A stretch of 64,000 nucleotides of DNA from Clavibacter sp. A6099. Its GTDB lineage: Bacteria; Actinomycetota; Actinomycetes; Actinomycetales; Microbacteriaceae. The notes under the pieces were generated by a model. It ran no database searches and was not told the DNA's origin. It saw only the letters and a list, made by a program, of their open reading frames with translations. Shown here piece after piece: positions 23,862 to 33,127 of this stretch (positions within the stretch are counted from its first letter, which is position 1; every line of letters begins with the position of its first letter). Location of the stretch: positions 372,001 to 436,000 of the forward strand of contig NZ_CP083439.1 of the NCBI RefSeq assembly GCF_021919125.1. The letters run 5' to 3'. The position numbers and the translations under genes are program-made.

Positions 23862-25457
23862 ATGTCCGACACCACCGCATCCGCCCGCCCGGCGCCCGGC
23901 AGCGCCGGCGCGCCCGGCGACGCAGGCCGGCCCGCCGCCCCCGTCGTCTCCCGCCGCGCCTGGCAGGCGCTCATCGTGCTGCTCGCGGGCATGTTCATCG
24001 CGCTGCTGGACACGACCATCGTGAACGTGGCGCTGCCGACCATCCGCACGAGCCTCGACGCCTCCGAGTCGACGCTGAGCTGGATCATCTCCGGCTACGC
24101 GCTCGCGTTCGGCCTCGCGCTCATCCCCGCCGGCCGCCTCGGCGACCGCTACGGGCACAAGTGGGTGTTCGTGACCGGCATCGCGCTCTTCACGCTCGCC
24201 AGCCTCGCGTGCGGTGTGGCTCAGGACGACCTCCAGCTCGTGATCGCACGCGTGGTGCAGGGGCTCGCCGGCGGCCTGTTCGTGCCCGCGGTGACCGCCT
24301 TCATCCAGCTGCTGTTCCCGCCGCAGGCGCGCGGCAAGGCGTTCGCCATCATGGGCGCCGTCATCGGCGTCTCGTCCGCGCTCGGCCCGATCGTGGGAGG
24401 CCTCATCATCCAGGCCGCTGGGGAGGAGTCGGGCTGGCGCCTGGTCTTCTTCGTCAACCTGCCCGTGGGCCTCGCGACCGTCATCGCCGCGATCTTCCTG
24501 CTCCCGAGCCGGAAGGTGGCCGAGGAGGTCGCGGGCGACGTGCGCGCGCAGTCCGGCCAGCGCCCGGGTGCGCAGGGCGGTGGCGCGCAGGCGAAGCCCG
24601 CGGCCCCCGCCGCCTCGGGCGTCGACCTCGTCGGCATCCTCCTCGTGAGCGCCGGCCTCGTGGCCCTCCTCGTGCCGCTCATCGACGGCCAGGACCAGGG
24701 CTGGCCGCTCTGGACCTACCTCTCGCTCGCGGGCGGCGTCGTGCTCCTCGCGTTGTTCGGCGCGTGGGAGGTCATGCAGACGAAGCGCTCGAAGGGCGTG
24801 CTCGTGCCGCCGCACCTGTTCTCGCACCCGGCGTTCACGGGCGGCGTGATCCTCGCGATGGTCTACTTCGCGGCCTTCACGAGCATCTTCTTCACCATCT
24901 CGATCCTGTGGCAGTCGGGCCTCGGCAACTCCGCGCTCGAGTCCGGCCTCGTCTCGATCCCTTTCGCGATCGGCAGCATCGTCGGCTCGTCGCAGAGCAA
25001 CCGCCTCACGAACCGCCTCGGCCGCACCGTGCTCGTGATCGGCACCGCGCTCGTGAGCGTCGGCCTGATCTGGCTGTGGCTCGTGCTGCTGAACACGGCG
25101 GCCGCGGACCTGACCAGCTGGATGCTCCTCGTCCCGCTGCTGCTCGCGGGCATCGGCAACGGCCTCTTCATCGCCCCGAACGCGCAGTTCATCGTCGCGA
25201 CCGTGGATCCGGCGGAGGCGGGTGCCGCGTCCGGCGTCATCGGCACCGTGCAGCGCGTCGGCTCGGCGGTCGGCATCGCGGTCATCGGCAGCGTGCTGTT
25301 CGCGGGCGTCGCCGGGGCCGGGATCCGTGGACCCCAGGACCTGCCGCAGGCGTTCACCGACGCGTCGGCCTCGGCCATGGGCGTCAGCGCGATCTTCGCG
25401 GTCGTCGCCTTCGCGCTCGTGTTCGCCCTGCCGCGGCGGGTGTCGCGCGGGCACTGA
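23862..25457 (+). CDS. DHA2 family drug:H+ antiporter (MFS, 14 segments)
   Basis: 531 residues with about 14 membrane segments. Motif A is GRLGDRYGHK; the DHA2-specific LLDTTIVNVALPTI lies in segment 1, and motif C-like GPIVGGLI follows. A Gln/Ala/Pro-rich cytoplasmic insert (about 225-250) joins the two halves. Such pumps export cationic drugs, dyes or antibiotics using the proton gradient. A clear hairpin follows the gene. The divergent two-component system may regulate it. Confidence 0.9.
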   Translation: MSDTTASARPAPGSAGAPGDAGRPAAPVVSRRAWQALIVLLAGMFIALLDTTIVNVALPTIRTSLDASESTLSWIISGYALAFGLALIPAGRLGDRYGHKWVFVTGIALFTLASLACGVAQDDLQLVIARVVQGLAGGLFVPAVTAFIQLLFPPQARGKAFAIMGAVIGVSSALGPIVGGLIIQAAGEESGWRLVFFVNLPVGLATVIAAIFLLPSRKVAEEVAGDVRAQSGQRPGAQGGGAQAKPAAPAASGVDLVGILLVSAGLVALLVPLIDGQDQGWPLWTYLSLAGGVVLLALFGAWEVMQTKRSKGVLVPPHLFSHPAFTGGVILAMVYFAAFTSIFFTISILWQSGLGNSALESGLVSIPFAIGSIVGSSQSNRLTNRLGRTVLVIGTALVSVGLIWLWLVLLNTAAADLTSWMLLVPLLLAGIGNGLFIAPNAQFIVATVDPAEAGAASGVIGTVQRVGSAVGIAVIGSVLFAGVAGAGIRGPQDLPQAFTDASASAMGVSAIFAVVAFALVFALPRRVSRGH

Positions 25458-25481
25458 CCCGCGCGGCTCCTCCCGCTCCAC

Positions 25482-25517
25482 CTCTCGCCGATCCGGATCC
25501 GTCCGGGTCGGCGAGAG
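25482..25517 (+). terminator. Hairpin terminator after the DHA2 exporter gene
   Basis: CTCTCGCCGA and TCGGCGAGAG form a perfect 10-base stem around a 16-base loop. A T5 stretch follows only about 20 bases later. It can also serve the convergent hydrolase gene. Confidence 0.65.
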
Positions 25518-25543
25518 CCGTTTCCGCGGGTGCGTACCTCTTT

Positions 25544-26392
25544 TTATGCGGCGGCGATGCGCTCCCGTAGCCGGGTGAGCGCGTCCGCCGCGCCGTGCAG
25601 CACCGAGATGTGGCCGTCGTCGGGGCGGATCACGAGCTGCGCGCTCGGCACGCGGTCGGCGAGCCAGCGCGCGTGGGCGACCGGTGCGATCCGGTCGGCG
25701 TCGCCGTGCAGGAGGATCACCGGGGTGCGGACGGCCGCCAGGTCGACGCCCCAGTCGGCGACGAGCGCGAGGTCGTCGTCGACCATGCCGCCGATCCCCG
25801 CGTCGAACCCGTGCGATGCGACCCCGTCCAACCACGCCCAGTCGGTCTCCAGCGCGCGGAGGTCGCCGTCGGTGAACTTCGCCGGGTCGAACTCGGACGC
25901 GGCCAGCTCCTGCTCGAGCGCCTCACGCCCGGCCACCGCGGCGCGCAGCTCGCGCTCGCCGCCCGCGTGCATGCCCGCGAACCAGTCGAGGCCCTCGGCG
26001 CGGATCGGCGCGAGCGCGGCCCCGCAGAGGGCGCCGAGCACGCGCCCCGGGAGCGCGGCCGCGGCGGCCAGCGCGAGCACCGCGCCGCTCGAGTGACCGA
26101 GCACGGCGAACCGGTCGACGCCGAGCGCGTCCGCGACGGCCGCGTCGTCGGCTGCCGCGTCGGCGACCGCGCGGCCCGGGTGCCGGGTGGATCCGCCGTA
26201 CCCCGGTCGGTCGTACGAGATCCACCGGATGCCGCGGCCCGCCGGTGCCTCGACCAGCGGCGCGGGCGGCGGCCCGACGTTCGGGGTTCCGTGGTGGTAG
26301 ACGACCACGAGGTCGGCACCGTCGCCGGGGCCCGTGTCGTAGCAGTGCAGCGCGCGGCCGTCGGGGAGCCGCAGATCCGTCTCGGTGAGCAT
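25544..26392 (-). CDS. Alpha/beta hydrolase
   Basis: 282 residues. Nucleophile Ser101 lies in GHSSG, with oxyanion region YHHGTPN, catalytic acid in LLHGDADRIAP and histidine in RPDDGHISVLHG. A helical cap of about 75 residues sits between. Cytosolic; substrate unknown (ester, epoxide or haloalkane hydrolases share this fold, but a serine nucleophile favours an esterase or lipase). TACGCT (26404-26399) lies six bases before the ATG. Confidence 0.85.
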   Translation of the reverse strand: MLTETDLRLPDGRALHCYDTGPGDGADLVVVYHHGTPNVGPPPAPLVEAPAGRGIRWISYDRPGYGGSTRHPGRAVADAAADDAAVADALGVDRFAVLGHSSGAVLALAAAAALPGRVLGALCGAALAPIRAEGLDWFAGMHAGGERELRAAVAGREALEQELAASEFDPAKFTDGDLRALETDWAWLDGVASHGFDAGIGGMVDDDLALVADWGVDLAAVRTPVILLHGDADRIAPVAHARWLADRVPSAQLVIRPDDGHISVLHGAADALTRLRERIAAA

Positions 26393-26479
26393 GGGGCGAG
26401 CGTAGGCGCGCGTGCGGCCGGCGGACAGGGGCGCTGCGGTGCCCGGGACGCGGGCGCCGCACGGTGGCAGGATCGGCGC

Positions 26480-27199
26480 ATGGACGAGGTGCAGCGCGAC
26501 GAGCTCCGGGAGCTCCGCCGTCGTGCCTACGGACCAGCCCCCGATCTCGACGACGCCGATCTCGACCGACTGCGGGAGCTCGAGGGGCGGCAGGGCGGCG
26601 CAGCGTCGGCGTCGCGCTCGCACTCGGAGGGCGCGGCCTCGCCCGTCGCTCCGTCCACGGCCCACCCCGCGGGTCCTGCTCCCGCGGATCCCGTCCTCGA
26701 CGAGCGCGACGCCGACGAGCGCGACGCCGACGAGCGCGACGCCCCCGCATCCCGCGCGCCCGCGTCCCGCCGTCGCACCGCGATCCTCTGGGCCGCATCC
26801 GTGCTCGTCGCGGTCGGCGCGACCGTCGCGCTCACCTCGGGCCTCGCGACGATGACGGGCCGCGACGTCGGGACCATCGCGCTGGATCCCGACCGTCCCG
26901 TCCCCGGCCGCTGGGACGACTGGTACCAGGACGTCGCGACGGGAGTCGGCGAGTTCCACGGCCTCACCGTGATCGGCCTCGAGAACCCCGAGGACGACGC
27001 CGCGTGCGTCACGGTCGTCGCCCCGCAGTTCGCCCGCGGCACGAACCCGGTCGGCGGATGCGCGGCCGGCTCGTTCCCGGCCCGCGGCGTCCTCACAGTC
27101 ACGGGCGACATGCCGGCCGAGCTCCGCGACGAGTTCCCCGAGGGCACGGCGCTCGAGTTCGTGCTCGAGGGCGGATCCGTGCGCGTCACGGCGGGCTAG
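26480..27199 (+). CDS. Single-span membrane protein with a charged repeat
   Basis: 239 residues. The N-terminal 95 residues are cytoplasmic and low-complexity, with three perfect 15-base copies (26699-26743) encoding a repeated DERDA. One membrane segment (about 100-122) leads to an exported domain of about 115 residues with two cysteines (DDAACVTVV and GGCAAGSF) that may pair. No family was recognised; the layout resembles anti-sigma-like or anchored surface proteins, but no motif supports that. CAGGAT lies six bases before the ATG. Confidence 0.65.
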   Translation: MDEVQRDELRELRRRAYGPAPDLDDADLDRLRELEGRQGGAASASRSHSEGAASPVAPSTAHPAGPAPADPVLDERDADERDADERDAPASRAPASRRRTAILWAASVLVAVGATVALTSGLATMTGRDVGTIALDPDRPVPGRWDDWYQDVATGVGEFHGLTVIGLENPEDDAACVTVVAPQFARGTNPVGGCAAGSFPARGVLTVTGDMPAELRDEFPEGTALEFVLEGGSVRVTAG

Positions 27200-27216
27200 G
27201 CGTCACGGCGGGCTAG
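27183..27216 (+). repeat. 17-base tandem duplication covering a stop codon
   Basis: GCGTCACGGCGGGCTAG occurs twice in perfect tandem. The first copy holds the last codons and TAG of the upstream gene; the second is non-coding. Confidence 0.85.
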
Positions 27217-27237
27217 GCGCAGCGTCGGGCCCCCGCG

Positions 27238-28671
27238 TCAGGCCGGGTTCGAGTTGAGCAGCCGGGTCACCGCGATCATCGCGCCGCCCACCACCGCCGG
27301 GATCCCGCCGCCGGGGTGCACCGACGCGCCGACCCGCCACAGCCAGGGCCGCCAGGGGTCGTTGTACGAGGGGCGGTGGAACGGCCCGCTCAGCCACGGC
27401 GGACGCGCTGCGCCGTAGAGCGCGCCGTGCGGCTCGCCGCCCTCGCCGTAGTAGCGCGGATCGAGCACCGTCTGCTCGTCGAGGAGGTCGGTGAGCGGCC
27501 CGTCGAGCCCCATCGCCGCGGAGACGCGGTCGACCTCGCGCCGCACGAAGGGGTGCTCGGCCGTGTAGCGACCGCCGTCGGCGGGCGCGGTGAGCAGGAT
27601 CCCGACGGTGCTGCGCGGGTTCGGGTACACCTCGCCCGCGCGGTACTGGTTGACGAACACCATGGTGTCCGCCGGCTCGTCGCCCGCCTCGAGGCTGCGG
27701 TGCAGCGCGGCCGGCTTCGTCGGCAGCACCACGCTGTGCGTCGCGATCCCCGCGGGCAGCTCCTCCCGCAGCACGCCGTAGAGCGCGACGGCCGAGCAGG
27801 AGAGGGTGCGGGGGCGCAGGCGGGGGAGCGTCGGGATCCGCGACGGGCCCATCAGCGCGGCCAGCCGGTCGGCGTCCAGGGCGCTGACGACGAGGTCGGC
27901 GGGGTGGCGCCCGACGGCGGTGGTGACCGAGCCGCGCTCGATCCGGGTGACGGCCTCGCCAGTGCGCACGTCGACCCCGGCTGCCTCGGCCAGCCGACCG
28001 AGCGCGAGCACGATCTCGTACACGCCGCCGCGCGGCACCCAGGCGCCGGTCTCCGCCATGATCGCCGGCATGCTCGCGTAGAGGGCCGGGGTGCGCGCGG
28101 GCGAGACGCCCGCGTTGAGGGTGTGGATCGCGATGATCTCGCGCAGCCCGTCGGGCAGCCACGGCAGGCCGTCGAGGTAGGCGCGCGTGGTGAGGCGCGT
28201 GCCGTAGACGTCCAGCAGCCGGCGCAGCGCCGGCAGGGCGGACCGGTCGAGGGGATCGGCGAGCAGCAGCTCGGTCACGTCGTCGGCGAGGGGCGCGTGC
28301 AGGTCGGAGAACCGCTTCCAGGCGGGGTACCAGGGGTGATCGGGCGCCACCGGCAGCGAGGTCTCCTCCCCATCGAAGTAGTAGCGGCCGACCTCGGGCA
28401 TCCGCACCAGGTCGAGCCGGCCGTCGTCGCGGGTCCGCTCGGGCGCGCGCCCGCCGTCGCCGAGTCGCCGCAGCAGCTCGTCCCAGACCGCCGGGAACGT
28501 CACCAGCGACGGCCCGGTGTCGATGCGGTCGTCACCCAGCCGGATCCGCCTGCTCTTGCCGCCGAGCTCGGGGGAGGCCTCGAGCAGGGTGACGCGATGG
28601 CCCGCGTGCGCGAGCAGCGCGGAGGCGGTGAGCCCGCCGATCCCGCCGCCGACCACGACGACGCGGCTCAC
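27238..28671 (-). CDS. crtI: Phytoene desaturase-like carotenoid oxidoreductase
   Basis: 477 residues. N-terminal FAD motif [20 protein letters not shown] (4-23) and the family block [11 protein letters not shown], with the C-terminal motif [17 protein letters not shown]. These are CrtI/CrtD-type amine-oxidase-fold enzymes that insert double bonds into carotenes. The GTG start overlaps the stop of the UbiA gene (GTGA). Standing beside a lycopene-elongase-like gene rather than crtE/crtB, it may be a later-acting desaturase (CrtD-like) rather than the main phytoene desaturase; sequence alone does not decide. Confidence 0.82.
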   Translation of the reverse strand: MSRVVVVGGGIGGLTASALLAHAGHRVTLLEASPELGGKSRRIRLGDDRIDTGPSLVTFPAVWDELLRRLGDGGRAPERTRDDGRLDLVRMPEVGRYYFDGEETSLPVAPDHPWYPAWKRFSDLHAPLADDVTELLLADPLDRSALPALRRLLDVYGTRLTTRAYLDGLPWLPDGLREIIAIHTLNAGVSPARTPALYASMPAIMAETGAWVPRGGVYEIVLALGRLAEAAGVDVRTGEAVTRIERGSVTTAVGRHPADLVVSALDADRLAALMGPSRIPTLPRLRPRTLSCSAVALYGVLREELPAGIATHSVVLPTKPAALHRSLEAGDEPADTMVFVNQYRAGEVYPNPRSTVGILLTAPADGGRYTAEHPFVRREVDRVSAAMGLDGPLTDLLDEQTVLDPRYYGEGGEPHGALYGAARPPWLSGPFHRPSYNDPWRPWLWRVGASVHPGGGIPAVVGGAMIAVTRLLNSNPA

Positions 28672-29564
28672 GGGGTGCCTCCCAGCACGATCGAGACCAT
28701 GAGCAGCACCCCGGCGAACGTCCCCGCGATGTACGGGAAGGCGACCGACAGGCGGTACAGGCGGTGCCCGGTCTGCGGCGTCGGGTCGCGCAGGAGGCCC
28801 ACCACGAGGATCCCGGCGATGAGCAGGTCGACGGCCGCCACGGGCACGCTCACCACCGCGAACAGCGCCGCCGAGAGGATCCACCAGGCCCCGCTCCACA
28901 TAGCCGTCCCGCGCGGACCGAGCCGCACCGCGGTGGTCGTGATGCCCGCCTCGCGGTCCTCCACGATGTCCTGCACCGCGTCGAAGGCGTGCTTGGCCAC
29001 GCTCCAGGCCATCAGCCCGAGGGCGGCGGGCCAGACCGGCGCGACCTCGAGGGCCGCCGGCACGATCACCAGCGGCAGCGCGTAGGCCGCGTTGCTCAGC
29101 GAGTCGAGGAAGGGCCGCGCCTTGAAGCGCAGCGGGGGCGCGGAGTAGAAGACGAACACGCCCGCGTAGAGCAGGATCGCCGCGTTCGCGAGCGGCGGCA
29201 GCACGAGGAGGAAGCAGACGAGGAACGGGACGTTGACGGCGGCGACGGCCCACGCGATGAGCCGCACCTCGGACTGGCGGATCCTCGCGCCCTCGATGGA
29301 GCCCTTGCGGGGGTTGGCCGCGTCCGTGTCCTGGTCGTAGATGTCGTTGACGCCGTAGATCAGCAGGTTGAACGGCAGCGTCAGCCACAGGATGATCGGC
29401 AGGGCCCGCATGTCGAACAGCGCGCCGGTCAGCCACACGGCGACGAGACCGGATCCGATGGTGTTGATCCACAGCACCGGGCGCGAGATGAGCACGAGGC
29501 GGCGCACAGCCACGCCGATCCCCGACGGTGCGATGCGCGACATCCGCTCGCTGCCGTCGGTCAC
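28668..29564 (-). CDS. crtEb: UbiA-type prenyltransferase, probable lycopene elongase
   Basis: 298 residues with about eight membrane segments. The two Asp-rich motifs of the UbiA family are NDIYDQDTD and DAVQDIVEDREAG. CrtEb/LbtBC-type members add C5 units to lycopene to give C50 carotenoids such as decaprenoxanthin or bacterioruberin types in actinobacteria and haloarchaea. The coupled CrtI-like gene supports the carotenoid role. GTG at 29564 is preceded by TACGCT 7 bases away; an ATG at 29543 is an alternative. Confidence 0.8.
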   Translation of the reverse strand: MTDGSERMSRIAPSGIGVAVRRLVLISRPVLWINTIGSGLVAVWLTGALFDMRALPIILWLTLPFNLLIYGVNDIYDQDTDAANPRKGSIEGARIRQSEVRLIAWAVAAVNVPFLVCFLLVLPPLANAAILLYAGVFVFYSAPPLRFKARPFLDSLSNAAYALPLVIVPAALEVAPVWPAALGLMAWSVAKHAFDAVQDIVEDREAGITTTAVRLGPRGTAMWSGAWWILSAALFAVVSVPVAAVDLLIAGILVVGLLRDPTPQTGHRLYRLSVAFPYIAGTFAGVLLMVSIVLGGTP

Positions 29565-29627
29565 GGGCACGAGCGTACGCCGCTCGCGCTTACGCCGGCC
29601 TGACGGCGTCGGGCCCAGACTGGGTGG

Positions 29628-30824
29628 ATGCGCATCATGCTGCTCACCGCCGGCTCCCGCGGTGACGTGGAGCCCTTCGTGGCCCTGGCGCGACACGCGG
29701 CATCGCGCGGTCACGAGGTCCGGCTGGCCCTGCCCGACGACTCGGTCGCGCCCGAGGGCGTGGACACCGTGCCGCTCGGCCTGGACGCGCAGCGGGTCAT
29801 GTCGCCCGGCGGTCGCACACCATGGGCTCTCGCGCGCCACGTGCGCGCGGAGGTGCGGCCGGCGATCCGGCGGATGCTCGCCGCCGCGGTGCGGGAGACG
29901 GTCGCCTTCGGCCCCGACGTGGTGGTGCACCACCCCCTGATCCTCAGCGCGCCGATGGTGGCGGACGCGCTCGGCGTGCCCCGCGTGCTGGTGGAGTTCG
30001 CGCCGGTGGCCACCCCGAGCGACCGCTTCCCCGCCGCCGGCGGACCCACGGCCACGCGCGACCTCGGCCCGCGCAACCGGTCCACCTACGCCGTGCCGCG
30101 TGCCGCCGCGCGCCTCTTCGACGGCGACGTGGCGCGCGCGGCATTCGAGCTGCCGACGAGCGGGCGTGCGGGCCCGCGCTCGTCGTCGCGCGCGACGCTC
30201 ATGGCCGTGAGCCCGCAGCTGCTGCCGCGGCCGGACGACTGGCCGGAGCGGATCCACCAGACGGGGGCCTGGTACGAGGCGGCGCCGACGGCGTCGACCG
30301 ACCCGGTCGTCGGCGACTTCCTCGGCCGCGGACCGTGCATCGTCGCCTCGTTCGGATCCATGACCAGGGGGGATGCGGCGGCGCGGGGGCGGGCGATCGT
30401 CACGGCCGCCCGCGCCCACGGCCTGCGGGTGCTGCTCGTCACGGGGTGGGGCGGGCTCACGCTGCCGACGGACTGCCGCGGATCCGACGTGCTGGCGGTG
30501 CGGGCGGCGCCGTTCGATCAGGTTCTGTCGGGCGCCGCGCTCGCCGTGCACCACGGCGGGGCCGGGACCTCCCACGCCGTCGCCCGGGCGGGCGTGCCCG
30601 CGGTCGTCGTGCCGGTCACCGCCGACCAGCCCTTCTGGGCCGCCCAGCTGCACCGGCAGGGGGTGGCCGCCGCGCCGATCCCGCTGCGCCGCCTGTCGGT
30701 CGACGCGCTCGTGACCGCGATGGGTGACGCCCTGTCCCGCCGCGAGCGCGCGGCCGAGGTGGGCGCGCTCATGCGGCGGGAGCAGGGGGTGCGGCGGGCG
30801 CTCGACGTGCTCGAGTCCCTCTGA
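29628..30824 (+). CDS. GT1-family glycosyltransferase (MurG/UGT fold)
   Basis: 398 residues. The start MRIMLLTAGSRGDVEPFVAL is the donor-family signature of macrolide/sterol-type glycosyltransferases, and VHHGGAGTSHAVARAGVP is the nucleotide-sugar binding loop (HHGGAGT). Length fits. It is divergent from the carotenoid pair, 63 bases apart, so glucosylation of a hydroxylated C50 carotenoid is a reasonable guess (CrtX-like role), not proven. CAGACT (29616-29621) lies six bases before the ATG. Confidence 0.85.
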   Translation: MRIMLLTAGSRGDVEPFVALARHAASRGHEVRLALPDDSVAPEGVDTVPLGLDAQRVMSPGGRTPWALARHVRAEVRPAIRRMLAAAVRETVAFGPDVVVHHPLILSAPMVADALGVPRVLVEFAPVATPSDRFPAAGGPTATRDLGPRNRSTYAVPRAAARLFDGDVARAAFELPTSGRAGPRSSSRATLMAVSPQLLPRPDDWPERIHQTGAWYEAAPTASTDPVVGDFLGRGPCIVASFGSMTRGDAAARGRAIVTAARAHGLRVLLVTGWGGLTLPTDCRGSDVLAVRAAPFDQVLSGAALAVHHGGAGTSHAVARAGVPAVVVPVTADQPFWAAQLHRQGVAAAPIPLRRLSVDALVTAMGDALSRRERAAEVGALMRREQGVRRALDVLESL

Positions 30825-30862
30825 CGCCGAGCCCGCCCGTCAGCCCGGCGCCCGCCCGTCGA

Positions 30863-31576
30863 TCAGCCGAGGATCGCGCGCATCTTCTCGTAGAACGGCG
30901 CGGGATCGCCGGCCAGCGAGTCCTTCACCATGCGGCTCCAGTCGTCGACGACGACCTCGACGGATCCGGTGACCAGGCCGTCGAGCGACGCCCGCGGCAC
31001 GTCGCGCGGGTCGATCATCGGCCCGTCGTAGCCGGCCATGATGTCGGTGTCCGCCGCACCCAGGTGCACGCCCTGCACGAACGTGCCCTGGCCGGCGAGC
31101 TCCAGCCGCACGGCGTTGGTCATGTTCCACTCGGCCGCCTTCGCCGCCGCGTAGCCGCCGTTCGCGCGGGTCGAGAACCATGACAGCGCTGACAGGATGT
31201 TGACGATCGCGCCCCCGCCGTTGGCCGCGAGCACGGGCGCGAACGCGCGGATCACGCCGAGCGTCCCGTAGAAGTGGGTGTCCATCTCGCGGCGGATCTC
31301 CGCCATGTCGCCCGTGACGAGCGTGGCGCCCGTCGAGATGCCCGCGTTGTTGACGACGAGGGTCACGTCCGACGCGGCCGCGGCGGCGGCGTCCACGGAC
31401 GCCGGGTCGGCGAGGTCGAGGCGCAGCACCTCGACGCCGGGGATGTCGATCGCCTCGGGGCGGCGCGCGGTCGCGTAGACCTTGCGGGCGCCGCGCGCGA
31501 GCAGCTCCTCGACGAAGGTGCGGCCGATGCCGCGGTTGGCGCCGGTGACGAGGGCGACCTGATCCTGGATGTCCAT
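30863..31576 (-). CDS. SDR family oxidoreductase, target of the adjacent MerR regulator
   Basis: 237 residues. Nucleotide motif TGANRGIG (11-18), NNAG motif in VVNNAGIS, and a Tyr-x3-Lys pair in GYAAAKAA after ILSALSW. Arg residues in ATARRPEA after strand 2 favour NADPH. The C-terminal 70 residues are more variable. It is divergent from the MerR gene and has a MerR-type promoter (31628-31659), so it is probably induced by an electrophile or redox signal. Confidence 0.85.
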   Translation of the reverse strand: MDIQDQVALVTGANRGIGRTFVEELLARGARKVYATARRPEAIDIPGVEVLRLDLADPASVDAAAAAASDVTLVVNNAGISTGATLVTGDMAEIRREMDTHFYGTLGVIRAFAPVLAANGGGAIVNILSALSWFSTRANGGYAAAKAAEWNMTNAVRLELAGQGTFVQGVHLGAADTDIMAGYDGPMIDPRDVPRASLDGLVTGSVEVVVDDWSRMVKDSLAGDPAPFYEKMRAILG

Positions 31577-31627
31577 GCGTGCTCTTCCTCCTGCCGCCCG
31601 CGTCGTTCGCGGAGTGCGGCGCGGCCT

Positions 31628-31660
31628 ACGCTAGGAGTTGACGTCGACGTGAAGGGCAAG
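31628..31660 (-). promoter_or_regulatory. MerR-type promoter with over-long spacer and operator
   Basis: On the minus strand TTGCCC (31659-31654) and TAGCGT (31633-31628) are 20 bases apart, too far for unaided RNA polymerase but typical of MerR-activated promoters. The spacer contains the palindrome ACGTCGACGT (31641-31650) within an 18-base dyad, where the regulator would bind and twist the DNA. Confidence 0.65.
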
Positions 31661-31713
31661 TCCGCCCGGCGGATCGACGGCATCACCACCACCACCATGA
31701 GGAAGAGGGCGAC

Positions 31714-32127
31714 ATGCTGCGGATCGGCGACGTGGCGGGGCGAGCGGGCGTGAGCACGCGGGCGCTCCGCTACTACGAGGAGCAGGGCCTGCTGCCGGCC
31801 GAGCGCACCACGAGCGGCCAGCGCGTGTACCCGGAGGCGGCGGTCGAGCGCGTGCAGCTGATCCAGCAGCTGTTCGCCGCGGGACTCCCGAGCCGCACGA
31901 TCCGCCAGCTGCTCCCTAGCGTCGACTCGGGCGTCGCCGCGCCCGAGTCGCTCGCGCTGCTCCGCTCCGAGCGCGACCGGATCACCGCGGCCATCGCCGA
32001 GCTCGAGCGCGCCCGCGAGGAGCTCACCCGCGTCATCGACATCTGTCTCCATCCGACGCCCGAGCACTGCCCGGCGCTGCGCGAGGGCGGGGCGGCGCAC
32101 GCGCACGCGGCGTCCATCGCGGCCTGA
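31714..32127 (+). CDS. MerR-family transcriptional regulator
   Basis: 137 residues. Winged-helix HTH at 2-40 (IGDVAGRAGVSTRALRYYEE, then GLLPAERTTSGQRVY) and a C-terminal dimerisation coiled coil (about 75-110). Two cysteines, C111 and C119, lie at the effector end (ICLHPTPEHCP), which would allow thiol-based or metal sensing. The likely target is the divergent SDR gene, through the dyad in the shared intergenic region. Confidence 0.87.
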   Translation: MLRIGDVAGRAGVSTRALRYYEEQGLLPAERTTSGQRVYPEAAVERVQLIQQLFAAGLPSRTIRQLLPSVDSGVAAPESLALLRSERDRITAAIAELERAREELTRVIDICLHPTPEHCPALREGGAAHAHAASIAA

Positions 32128-32165
32128 TCCGCCCGCCGCCCGCCGCCCGCAGTCGGCCGCGCGCG

Positions 32166-33059
32166 CTACTCGTCGCTGATCTCCGACCCGTCGAGCGGGA
32201 GGAAGCGGACCGGGTACTCGGCGATCGCCAGGGCCGATGCCCGGATCCTGGCCTCGACGGCCGCGTGCGCCTCCTCGGGCGCGGAGACCTGCACCTTCGC
32301 GACGCCGTCCGTCTGCGTGCTGCCGTCATCGGCGTAGACGCTCGTGACGCCGTGCTCGGTGACGAGCTCGTCCAGCAGGGCCGGCCAGCGCTCGTGCTCG
32401 TCCGGCCAGACCGTCACCCCGACGGTCATCGAGTCGATCTGCACGGGCTGGCCGGGGGCGAGCCCGGCCGCATCGCGCAGCTCGTCGGCGTGCGCGACGA
32501 GCGGCAGCATGTCGGTTATGTCCCCGAGGTCGTACTCGAGCGACGCGAGCGCGAACCTGCCGTCCTCCCACAGGGTCGGCTGCAGGTCGATGCCCGGGAC
32601 GAGGCGGCCCGCGGCGTCGGCGAGGCCCACGACGTCGAACCCGGGATCGAAGCAGCGGGGTCCGCTCGCGTCGCCCGCCTCGGGGACCTCGTCGTGGACG
32701 GTGACGGTCGTGCTCGCGCCGGCATCGACCAGGAGCGTCAACGCCACGGCATCCGGGTGCTCGGCCGCGCAGACGGCGGCCAGCGCCTCGGGCAGGTGGG
32801 CCGCGTCGACCTCGAGCTCGATCCACGACGAGGGGTCGGAGAACGTCGGCGCCTCGACCCAGCGCTCGGCGTGGCGGACGTCCACCCCGGCCAGCGCGTC
32901 CATGCGCGTCGTCAACCGGTCGAAGCCCGCATCCGGGCGAGCGAAGTGCCTCTCGTCGATCGTCCACCCGAGGACGACCAACGCGCTGCCGACCAGGGCG
33001 ACCACCACGAGACCGACGACGGAGATCCGGATCCACCTCACCATGCCCCAGGGTCGCAT
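32166..33059 (-). CDS. Membrane-anchored protein of unknown function
   Basis: 297 residues. One N-terminal membrane segment (about 12-32) acts as anchor; the remaining 260 residues are outside, acidic and alpha/beta in character, with two cysteines (AVCAAEHP and PRCFDPGF). No family was recognised. The start at 33059 has GGAGG about 9 bases upstream; an internal ATG at 33044 is possible. Confidence 0.6.
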   Translation of the reverse strand: MRPWGMVRWIRISVVGLVVVALVGSALVVLGWTIDERHFARPDAGFDRLTTRMDALAGVDVRHAERWVEAPTFSDPSSWIELEVDAAHLPEALAAVCAAEHPDAVALTLLVDAGASTTVTVHDEVPEAGDASGPRCFDPGFDVVGLADAAGRLVPGIDLQPTLWEDGRFALASLEYDLGDITDMLPLVAHADELRDAAGLAPGQPVQIDSMTVGVTVWPDEHERWPALLDELVTEHGVTSVYADDGSTQTDGVAKVQVSAPEEAHAAVEARIRASALAIAEYPVRFLPLDGSEISDE

Positions 33060-33127
33060 CCGGCCCCGCCTCCGCGGGAGAACGCGGCGTGGATCCCACG
33101 GGAACGGGCGGGGATGCGCGTCGTCCG

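Noticed and set aside
29565-29627. Inverted repeat ACGCCG...CGGCGT between the carotenoid and glycosyltransferase genes as an operator
   Set aside because: Only six bases per arm in very GC-rich DNA; it could easily be chance.
32128-32165. CGCCCGC-type short repeats between the MerR gene and the next gene
   Set aside because: Simple GC-rich low-complexity sequence without hairpin potential strong enough to call a terminator.
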